Shown: positions 44,842 through 51,414 of the stretch, piece by piece
Numbering within the stretch: position 1 is the stretch's first letter
Layout of the letters: each line of letters opens with the position of its first letter
Source of the DNA: Aeoliella straminimaris
GTDB lineage: Bacteria > Planctomycetota > Planctomycetia > Pirellulales > Lacipirellulaceae
Assembly: GCF_024054565.1 (NCBI RefSeq)
Contig: NZ_JAMXLR010000024.1
Coordinates: 62,001-126,000 of the forward strand
DNA length: 64,000 nucleotides
Direction of reading: 5' to 3'
Notes under the pieces: model-generated
What the model was told of the DNA's origin: nothing
The model's input: only the letters and a program-made list of their open reading frames with translations
Database searches by the model: none
Translations under genes and position numbers: made by a program

Positions 44842-45522
44842 ATGCAATGCCCCACCTGCCAAACTCCGCTCCGCGAAGAAGCCTGCGCAGGGCAGCGGAT
44901 CGACCGCTGCGCCGAATGCGGGGGTTTGTGGCTCGACCAGGGGGAGCTGGGCCCCGTGGTGCGAAGCTATGCGAAATCGGTAGAAGCGTCCGCGCAGGTC
45001 CCGGCGACGCGACCTGACTACCCTTGCCCTAAGTGCGGCAAGCTGATGGATCGGCGAGAATATGCGCACGATTCGGGCGTGTTCCTGCAACGGTGCGACG
45101 ATTGCCAGGGTCACTGGATCGAGGGTTGGCAGATGCCCAAGCTGGAGGAGTACGTCGAAGGCAACACGGCGGTCGACCGGCTGGCAACCACCCTCGGGAA
45201 ACAGATCCAGAGCGAGCGTCGACTCGGCCTAATCTACTCGCTGCTCACGTCGAAGCTGCTTTCCGGGGCGGTCGCGGCAGCGGTGGCCTATGTCCTACCG
45301 GACGCCTTCGACAACGGAGGTCTGTTTCCAATGCACTTCGTACGTGGGTATGTCGTAGTGCCGCTGCTCTGCATTTGGTTCCCCGAAGAACTCGCGCGGA
45401 TGACGAGCATGCGCTTCGGTCTCACCCGACCGCAAGTGACGAACCCCACGCCCGGCGTAATGTTGGCCGTGTGCGGCTGGATTCTGCTGCTCACGCCGGT
45501 ACTGGTGTGGATGTTGTTGTAG
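44842..45522 (+). CDS. double zinc-ribbon membrane protein (zf-TFIIB type)
   Basis: 226 residues. Two zinc ribbons stand in tandem: CPTC with CAECGGLWLDQGEL (residues 3-36) and CPKC with CDDCQGHWIEG (about 56-94), both of the zf-TFIIB/GWxD style. About three hydrophobic segments follow (around 135-155, 163-180 and 203-225), so the ribbons are probably cytoplasmic on a membrane anchor. Such proteins are widespread, with unknown function. The gene diverges from recQ across the repeat-bearing gap and precedes a secreted hypothetical protein by 79 bp. Confidence 0.78.
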   Translation: MQCPTCQTPLREEACAGQRIDRCAECGGLWLDQGELGPVVRSYAKSVEASAQVPATRPDYPCPKCGKLMDRREYAHDSGVFLQRCDDCQGHWIEGWQMPKLEEYVEGNTAVDRLATTLGKQIQSERRLGLIYSLLTSKLLSGAVAAAVAYVLPDAFDNGGLFPMHFVRGYVVVPLLCIWFPEELARMTSMRFGLTRPQVTNPTPGVMLAVCGWILLLTPVLVWMLL

Positions 45523-45601
45523 AATAAGTGGCAAGTGGCTCTACAATGAGAGTCATAAGTCACGGTCATGCAAAAGCCTCAAGCGTAGGATTCATTGGAC
45601 G

Positions 45602-46402
45602 ATGTCGAAGACTGGTGTCACGAGTTGGATGCTGATTGCCACGTTGGCTGCTGGTATGGCATCTGCACAACAAGCGAAACAGGTTGTTCGGCAGCAGGCG
45701 ACGCAGGAAGCTCCTGGCAAGGCTGATCCGTTGGCTACGAAGCAGCAGGAAGCCAAAATCCGAGCGTTGGTGGATCAGTTGGTGTTTGCCGATGGCGATG
45801 CAACGAACCGACCTGCGCTCAGCCCGGGCATCAGGGACAATTCGGACGAGTATCGCGCCAGGTTCGAGCGTTGCTACAAGGCGTTTGCAGAGCTGATGGA
45901 GTACAAGGAGCTGGCATTTCCAGTACTGGTGGAGCATTTGGAGGACAAACGCCAGTCGATCAACTTCCGCAATCACCACACGGGCAACTCCGTGGGAGAC
46001 GCCTGCTACTGGAACCTCTACTTTCAATTGCAGAATCGCCCCGAGGATTATTCAAGATACGGACTGATGCGCAAAGGCCGCGACGGAGAGAACCACACCC
46101 AGCCGTACTGGGAAGGCACGCCATTCGACGAGGCGGGAGGCCTGGTGAAATGGCTCGAAGCGAACTCCGAGCTGAACTACACCGAGAAGCAGATCAAGTG
46201 CCTTGAGTGGTTGCTGGCGAAGGAGAAGGAAATTGGTGCTTCCGATGCCGAAAGCTACTTCATCAACATCCTGCCCCTGGAGATTCAGATCCTCAAGCGT
46301 CGGTTGGAGAATGGCGAAGACGTGAAAGCTGAACTCGCCCGGCTCGAGAGAGTTAACGATCAGAAGCTGGCGGGCGAGATTCCACAGGAACTGTTGCCGT
46401 AG
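45602..46402 (+). CDS. secreted hypothetical protein
   Basis: 266 residues with a signal peptide (about 1-22, ending ASAQQ) and a Gln/Lys-rich spacer, then a mainly helical domain. Segments such as ELAFPVLVEHLEDKRQSINFRNHHTGNS and GDACYWNLYFQLQNRP look conserved-protein-like, with HEAT-like helix pairs. No known family is recognised. The mature protein is predicted to be periplasmic. A half copy of the ATTAGTG-type repeat begins 12 bases after the stop. The following gene is on the same strand, about 160 bp away. Confidence 0.65.
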   Translation: MSKTGVTSWMLIATLAAGMASAQQAKQVVRQQATQEAPGKADPLATKQQEAKIRALVDQLVFADGDATNRPALSPGIRDNSDEYRARFERCYKAFAELMEYKELAFPVLVEHLEDKRQSINFRNHHTGNSVGDACYWNLYFQLQNRPEDYSRYGLMRKGRDGENHTQPYWEGTPFDEAGGLVKWLEANSELNYTEKQIKCLEWLLAKEKEIGASDAESYFINILPLEIQILKRRLENGEDVKAELARLERVNDQKLAGEIPQELLP

Positions 46403-46413
46403 GGTTTTTAGGG

Positions 46414-46456
46414 GAACACTAATCTCCGCTAATCGACACTAATACTCATTAGCGAG
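46414..46456. repeat. ATTAGTG-type intergenic repeat, copy 1
   Basis: GAACACTAATCTCCGCTAAT followed by CGACACTAAT and a CATTAGCGAG arm; units recur every 10 bases. A longer second copy is at 47209-47273 in the same orientation, so the two flank the gene at 46564-47217. Confidence 0.7.
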
Positions 46457-46563
46457 GCTTTGTGTTCGTATCGCTGCCGGTAGAAACGAAGCTATCTGCC
46501 AACGAGGTAGCGACTTCGCTGCAACACCTAAATTGAATCCTGCTACAATTGAGCCTCACCAGC

Positions 46564-47217
46564 ATGTCAGATCCCATGGATACCAGTGAGAATCCATTCG
46601 CCTCGCCACGAACTCCCCATTCCATTGTGCCCGCAGGCGAGCCTCGCGTGGTCCCGCTCGGCTGGATCTCGCTGGCAGGACTCGTTGTGGGAGGCATCGC
46701 GTTCTTGGTTGCGATGAGACTTGTTCCGAACAGTATGCCAACTGCCGGGGCACACGACTTGCGATTGGCAAACAACCTGGGATTCATCTATCCGCCACTT
46801 GTGGGGATATGGGCGGGGTGGGTTCGCCGGTCAATTCCATGGGCTGCTTTTGGAGTGTTCTCTGGCTTAGTCATCGGGGCGGCCTACTACGCCTTGTGCG
46901 GCTACAATTTCCTCACAGTGATGGTAGGCTTTCCGTGCCTCTTGGGCGGTTGTACTAGCGTGCTGCTCGGAACGAAGCACGACTCGTGGGTCGAAGGCAT
47001 ACCACAGCGTTTCCTCAAGGGCCTGGCAGCCGGTTTTGCGCTCGGGTTTGTTTATATGTTTGTGCTGAACGTCATGGCAGCGCCGGGACTGCCCTCGTTG
47101 GAAGCCTACCGCGACATGATGTGGCAAGCCGGAACCATCGCGATGATGACGGCTAGCGGCGTTTATTTCGTGCTGTTTCATTGGTCGGCTGGGTTGTGGG
47201 ATAGGGGAGAACACTAA
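46564..47217 (+). CDS. membrane protein with N-terminal ENPFASP tag
   Basis: 217 residues from the ATG at 46564; a TTG at 46549 is less likely. The polar N-terminus has SENPFASPRTP, a version of the Asn-Pro-Phe/Tyr-Ala-x-Pro tag seen in other membrane proteins here. Five or six hydrophobic segments follow (about 35-55, 72-92, 95-118, 120-140, 155-178, 190-208). No transporter or enzyme motif is seen. The TAA stop lies inside the second ATTAGTG-type repeat, so this repeat supplies the end of the coding sequence. Confidence 0.65.
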   Translation: MSDPMDTSENPFASPRTPHSIVPAGEPRVVPLGWISLAGLVVGGIAFLVAMRLVPNSMPTAGAHDLRLANNLGFIYPPLVGIWAGWVRRSIPWAAFGVFSGLVIGAAYYALCGYNFLTVMVGFPCLLGGCTSVLLGTKHDSWVEGIPQRFLKGLAAGFALGFVYMFVLNVMAAPGLPSLEAYRDMMWQAGTIAMMTASGVYFVLFHWSAGLWDRGEH

Positions 47218-47273
47218 TCTCCGCTAATCGACACTAATCCTCATTAGCGAAGATTAGCGAATACTAGTGTTCC
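47209..47273. repeat. ATTAGTG-type palindromic repeat, copy 2
   Basis: Starts GAACACTAATCTCCGCTAAT and ends GCGAATACTAGTGTTCC, forming an imperfect palindrome of 10-base units. It lies between convergent genes, overlaps the last codons of the membrane protein gene, and probably ends transcription from both sides. Confidence 0.7.
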
Positions 47274-47297
47274 AAAATTAGTTTGCCAGCGACTGCG

Positions 47298-48320
47298 TCA
47301 CTTCCCGTCACTGTTCGCCGGCTCCGCCATCATCAATGTTTCAATTTCCGCCGCAACTTCCGCGGGCGGCATCTTCTCGATCAGGTACCGGTGCTTTCCC
47401 TCGGGGCTCTCGCTCCATTCGTGGCAACCGGCTGAATCTTCCGGCACCTGGCACACGCCCGGTGGGGATAGTTCCCAGTAGTCGCCCGCTCCGCGTACCG
47501 CGTGCAGCACGGCCGTTTGGTCCCAGCTATTGCGATCGCCCAGGCCGTTGTACAGCTGGTAGCCGCGTCGGACTGGGCTATCGGCAGCGGCTCGCTCGAG
47601 CCCGGCGCCGGTCAGCACTCGCTCGCCAATTTCGTAGCCGCTGAACACGATGGGCGTGGGCCAGCCGTTGATCGCCCGCTGGGTAGCCTCCGGTGTGATC
47701 TTGAGATTGTATTCGCCCTCGCCGCTGGCGAAGTGCCCCTCGGGGAAGACGCCACCCATGCAGACCCACTGCTTTACCTTGGCTGCGACCAGTTGTTTGC
47801 CATCGAGTGAGCTGAATTCGTCAGCGGGCGAGTCGAGCAGTTCGGCCAGATTCGTGAGAAAGCCGACCGACACGATGGTCACGCTGTCGTCCGGCTGGGC
47901 AGCAAGCACCTGCCGGTAGACTTTGACGGCCGACGGTAGCTGCCGTTTCTCGGACAGGTCCTGGGGGAATTCACTGGCAATTTGCCTGGTATAGCGTGAG
48001 CCGACCAGCTTTTCGAACGCTTTCCCCGCCACAGGCACGTCGACTCCGCCGATAGGAATGTCGGGCCGGCCGTACCAGGTGTTGATGGCGTCGACGCAGG
48101 CGGCAGATTTTGGATTGTTCGACGAGATGGTACAGGCCAGGATCTCGGCTTCTCCGCGATCGGCCAGGGCGTGCAGCATGGCGAGCGAACCCACGTCGTC
48201 CACATCGCCGGCAATGTCGGTATCAAAGATGATTTTCACCGGCGGCTGGGCCCAAGCGACGGCCGCACCGCAAACGCACAAGACCAACAACGCGACACGC
48301 GAGAGTGACAGCTTCGACAT
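47298..48320 (-). CDS. secreted nucleoside hydrolase-like protein
   Basis: 340 residues from the ATG at 48320, with GAGG seven bases upstream. A signal peptide (KLSLSRVALLVLCVCGAAVAWA) is followed by the inosine-uridine nucleoside hydrolase fold: IIFDTDIAGDVDDVGSLAM carries the calcium-binding DTDxxxDxDD motif, then ISSNNPKSAACVDAINTWYGR, VSVGFLTNLAELL and WDQTAVLHAVRG. It would cleave the N-glycosidic bond of nucleosides. Export to the periplasm points to nucleoside scavenging, or to another N-glycoside. Planctomycete relatives are common. The gene is convergent with the preceding membrane protein. Confidence 0.87.
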   Translation of the reverse strand: MSKLSLSRVALLVLCVCGAAVAWAQPPVKIIFDTDIAGDVDDVGSLAMLHALADRGEAEILACTISSNNPKSAACVDAINTWYGRPDIPIGGVDVPVAGKAFEKLVGSRYTRQIASEFPQDLSEKRQLPSAVKVYRQVLAAQPDDSVTIVSVGFLTNLAELLDSPADEFSSLDGKQLVAAKVKQWVCMGGVFPEGHFASGEGEYNLKITPEATQRAINGWPTPIVFSGYEIGERVLTGAGLERAAADSPVRRGYQLYNGLGDRNSWDQTAVLHAVRGAGDYWELSPPGVCQVPEDSAGCHEWSESPEGKHRYLIEKMPPAEVAAEIETLMMAEPANSDGK

Positions 48321-48445
48321 GGGAAAACCTCGGGGACGATTCAGGGGAGCCGTGTATCGATTGAATTCTAACGTAGAGTGTGGCCTAATCACAAACTGAG
48401 AGCACCAACGCGACCCCGGGCACCCGTCTGCAGAACTCACCCGCC

Positions 48446-48982
48446 ATGCAAAGCTTGCTGAGAACTCTTCAATCGTTCGATGGCAAGCACGCCGAACCGC
48501 TGGAGCAAGTGGCGGCAGGCACGCCTGCCAGTAAGGCGAACATCCAGAAGCTGCTGGCGCTCGGCGAACACGACAACCCGCTCGTGCGTGCGGGCGCCAC
48601 TTGGGTGCTCAAGCGGTGGCACGACCGTGGTGTGGACTTCACGGCCGACACCGTGTCCGGAATGGCCCTGCTGCTGGCCCAGGAAACGGAGTGGGGCTCG
48701 CAGTTGCACCTGCTGCAGATGCTATCCGCAGTGGAGATACCCAAGGCCAGCGGTCGCGGGCTCAAGGCGGCGACCGCTCGACTAGCGATAGGCGAGAACA
48801 AGTTCGTCCGCGCCTGGGCGGTCAGCGCACTGGCGAATCTCGCCGACCAGCATCCCACGCATCGCAAGACGTCGCTCGCGGCCCTCACGATGGCGGAAGC
48901 AGACTCGGCCGCTTCGGTGAAGGCCCGCGTGCGAAAAGTTCGCAAGCAGTTCGCCTGGGCGAACGAGCGGGGCAAACGATGA
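48446..48982 (+). CDS. HEAT-like helical repeat protein
   Basis: 178 residues, all helical by pattern, with repeated hydrophobic helix pairs such as VRAGATWVLKRWHDRG and VRAWAVSALANLADQH, typical of HEAT or ARM-like repeats. No signal peptide. Its TGA stop overlaps the ATG of the next gene (ATGA), so the two are probably translated together. A protein-binding role is likely from the fold. It may be a planctomycete-specific protein. Confidence 0.65.
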   Translation: MQSLLRTLQSFDGKHAEPLEQVAAGTPASKANIQKLLALGEHDNPLVRAGATWVLKRWHDRGVDFTADTVSGMALLLAQETEWGSQLHLLQMLSAVEIPKASGRGLKAATARLAIGENKFVRAWAVSALANLADQHPTHRKTSLAALTMAEADSAASVKARVRKVRKQFAWANERGKR

Positions 48983-49392
48983 AGCGTCGCCGTCTGCATC
49001 GCTGGGTGTTCGCCGCCGCTGGCGTGTACAACATTGCGTGGGGACTGTGGGCCGCGGTGGATCCGCAGTGGCTGTTCCGCGTGGCCGAGATGCCGCCGGC
49101 AGTGCATCCGCAGATTTTCACCGCCATGGGCATGGTGATCGGCCTGTACGGCGTGCTATACCTGGAAGTGGCTCGCCGCCCAGAGCAGGGCTGGCTGATT
49201 GCGGCCGTAGGGCTGGCGGGCAAGGTGCTCGGCCCTATCGGCTTGGCCGGGCTCATCGCCACGGGCAAGTGGCCGCTGGCCACAGTGGTGATGTGTGCGA
49301 CGAACGATTTCGTCTGGTGGGTGCCGTTCGGCCTGTACCTGTTGGATGCGTGGCCGTACTACCGAGCAACCTGGGGAGAACAACAAGAGTAG
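48979..49392 (+). CDS. small four-helix membrane protein
   Basis: 137 residues with four hydrophobic segments (about 8-26, 46-64, 70-90, 96-120). The Arg-rich start MKRRRLHRW suggests the N-terminus is inside. The ATG overlaps the stop of the HEAT-like gene, which fixes this start. It looks like members of the unnamed alkyl-hydroperoxidase-neighbour or DoxX-like small membrane families, but no defining motif is seen. The next gene starts 48 bases downstream on the same strand, so a three-gene unit is possible. Confidence 0.65.
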   Translation: MKRRRLHRWVFAAAGVYNIAWGLWAAVDPQWLFRVAEMPPAVHPQIFTAMGMVIGLYGVLYLEVARRPEQGWLIAAVGLAGKVLGPIGLAGLIATGKWPLATVVMCATNDFVWWVPFGLYLLDAWPYYRATWGEQQE

Positions 49393-49440
49393 CCCGCCCG
49401 GTTGCTATGCTCGCTCCGCGACGCGGCTTAAAATCTTGGT

Positions 49441-49962
49441 ATGGCAGTCCCTGAACCCACTTCCGATATGATCGCGTTCTACGAACGGCGGACCCGCGAG
49501 CACATCGCGCGGGTGCGGCGGTGCCTGGAGGTGATGGCCCGCGTAACCGACCATGCCGACGAGTTGCTCGCGCGGGCCGCGCAGCACGACGCCACGAAGT
49601 TCGAGCCCGAGGAACGCACTGCCTATATCTGGCTGACCGAGCACCATCGCCGCCGAAAGATGGGCAACCCGTTTGACTTCCCGCCGGGCGTCGAGGCCGA
49701 GGTGGAAGCGGCCATCGCACACCACATGAGCCACAACCGCCACCACCCCGAGTTCCACGACGACCCCAACGACATGACAGAGGTCGACCTGATCGAGATG
49801 GTTTGCGACTGGACCGCCATGGCGCAGGAGTTCCATCAATGCGGCGGCAGCGCCCGCGGCTGGGCCGATAAGACCATCGGCGTGCGGGTGCACTTCAATG
49901 CCGAAAAGCGGCAGTTCGTGTACGCGATGATCGAACTGCTGGATATCGAGTTGGCAAGTTAG
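49441..49962 (+). CDS. DUF5662-like protein with HD-type histidines
   Basis: 173 residues, helical and soluble. Conserved-looking features are HIARVRRCLEVM at the start, AAQHDATKFEPEE (a His-Asp pair), and AIAHHMSHNRHHPEFHDDP followed by MTEVDLIEMVCDW. The spacing of these His and Asp residues is that of DUF5662 and recalls the HD metallohydrolase arrangement. Metal-dependent phosphohydrolase activity is possible but unproven. It follows the small membrane protein on the same strand. Confidence 0.72.
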   Translation: MAVPEPTSDMIAFYERRTREHIARVRRCLEVMARVTDHADELLARAAQHDATKFEPEERTAYIWLTEHHRRRKMGNPFDFPPGVEAEVEAAIAHHMSHNRHHPEFHDDPNDMTEVDLIEMVCDWTAMAQEFHQCGGSARGWADKTIGVRVHFNAEKRQFVYAMIELLDIELAS

Positions 49963-50330
49963 CCACCCGGGTGTGGTCCTGGACGGAACTGGTCAGTGGT
50001 TTCTGGCCGGGGCGCGATCAGCTTGCCCGTCGCGCTGCCATGCTATCGCGCGGCAGAGTTTTCCATGCGTGCCGGTGGCGCAATGCGACGCGATGAAGTT
50101 TTGATAAAGGGAGGAATATTGCCGATTGATTAAGCGAACTCACAACTACACTGTCTCGTATAGCTTGCGTTGACCGTTGAGGTGGTCGGCTACTTTTCTT
50201 TTCATTTTGCTTGTGTAACCGGGAGGAACCCCGTGGGAATGTCGCCAGATTTTTGGGTATGTACGCTTGTGCTTTGCTGGCTGGTTTGGGACGCGCGGAG
50301 CGCCCGCTAACGCGGCGCGCGCCTGAACCT
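49963..50330. other. intergenic region between convergent genes
   Basis: No supported gene. The part at 50095-50220 is AT-richer than the surroundings. GAACCT and AGGTTC (50324-50337) form a small hairpin that includes the stop codon of the matrixin gene and may serve as a transcription end. Confidence 0.4.
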
Positions 50331-51092
50331 CTAGGTTCGTCGTATTCTGAAGACGAGCCCCGCCACGAGCGCCATGGCCACCAGCGCGAGCGACGTGGGT
50401 TCGGGAACCTGCAGTAGTGGAGTGACGCTGCCGCTGCCTGCGCCGTAGATGCTTTGGATGGCGGCGATGTCGTCGGGTTCCAAGTCGCCGCTGCCAGGCC
50501 CGGTGTACCGTTTGAAGATCCAGTACATGTTGGCCCCTACCTCGCCGGTGTGGGTTAGCCCCAGGGCGTGGCCCACTTCGTGGATTGTCGCACCCAGGAT
50601 GTCGGGCTCGCGGATGGTGCCTACCAGGGACCAGGGATCACCATGGTCGAAGTCGACGTCGCCGCTGACTTTGGTCGTGCCCGGAAAACGGGCTCGAGCC
50701 TTGGTGGTGGGGTCGCCGTCGGGTGGGTCGGGACCGTTGATCAGCAGGTGACGAAAGCGAAGCGTGCCGAACTCCATGGAGTAGGCATAGCTGAGCCCGT
50801 CGTCGGGCACTTCGGTGAAATGTAGCGGCGCGTATCGGGCCCATACACTGAGCGCCTCCTCGATGGCGGTGCGAATCTGCGACTCGGGCACCGGATTCCC
50901 TTCAGGATCCAACAGTCCACCGTCGAACATGTTCTGGTAGCTGTAGGTCAGATAGACCGGGGCACCCGGGCTCTCCTGAGGCCAGCCAGGGCGAGTGGTG
51001 CCGTAGGCGGACGCCCGCTCCGCAACCAGCACGCCGCAGCACAGCAGCAGGCAAGACAATTTGCTGATACGGGGAATCGCTAAGTAGGCCAT
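50331..51092 (-). CDS. secreted matrixin-type metalloprotease with PEP-CTERM signal
   Basis: 253 residues from the ATG at 51092. A signal peptide (about 1-29, LSCLLLCCGVLVAERASA) is followed by a compact zinc protease domain with HEVGHALGLTHT (about 160-171), the three-histidine zinc motif of matrixins. A DDIAAIQSIYG helix near 218-228 matches the usual C-terminal helix of the fold. It ends with VPEPTSLALVAMALVAGLVF and RIRRT, a PEP-CTERM signal, so the protease is probably sorted at the cell envelope. The longer frame to 51278 lacks a signal at its start. No pro-peptide Cys switch is visible. Confidence 0.88.
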   Translation of the reverse strand: MAYLAIPRISKLSCLLLCCGVLVAERASAYGTTRPGWPQESPGAPVYLTYSYQNMFDGGLLDPEGNPVPESQIRTAIEEALSVWARYAPLHFTEVPDDGLSYAYSMEFGTLRFRHLLINGPDPPDGDPTTKARARFPGTTKVSGDVDFDHGDPWSLVGTIREPDILGATIHEVGHALGLTHTGEVGANMYWIFKRYTGPGSGDLEPDDIAAIQSIYGAGSGSVTPLLQVPEPTSLALVAMALVAGLVFRIRRT

Positions 51093-51414
51093 CGACGCTA
51101 CACCACCAGGAGACGAAACGGGGGAACACGAATCGCCCGCGTTCAGGGGGCGAGTCGTCCGGTTGAACCACGTTTCACTGGCGAGAAATCGGGGTGCAGG
51201 GGGAAGGGGAAGCGAACCCAGGGCCCGTTGGCCCGGGTCACCGTTGTAGATTATGGGCCGAATCCCTCCACGTTGCAACGATTTTGCCTGCCCTGCCGAG
51301 AAGGCCCGAAGTGCGTTATTATTCAGGGTTTAGCGAAAATCCAACGGTCCTTACCGGCGGCACGTAGGTCGCCAGTGGTTGGCCCCTGAACTCACTCTCA
51401 CGTCCCTATTAGCG

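Noticed and set aside
42478..45114. Very long RecQ frame reaching to 45114
   Set aside because: The part upstream of 44334 covers non-coding repeats and lies antisense to the zinc-ribbon gene; RecQ similarity begins right after the ATG at 44334.
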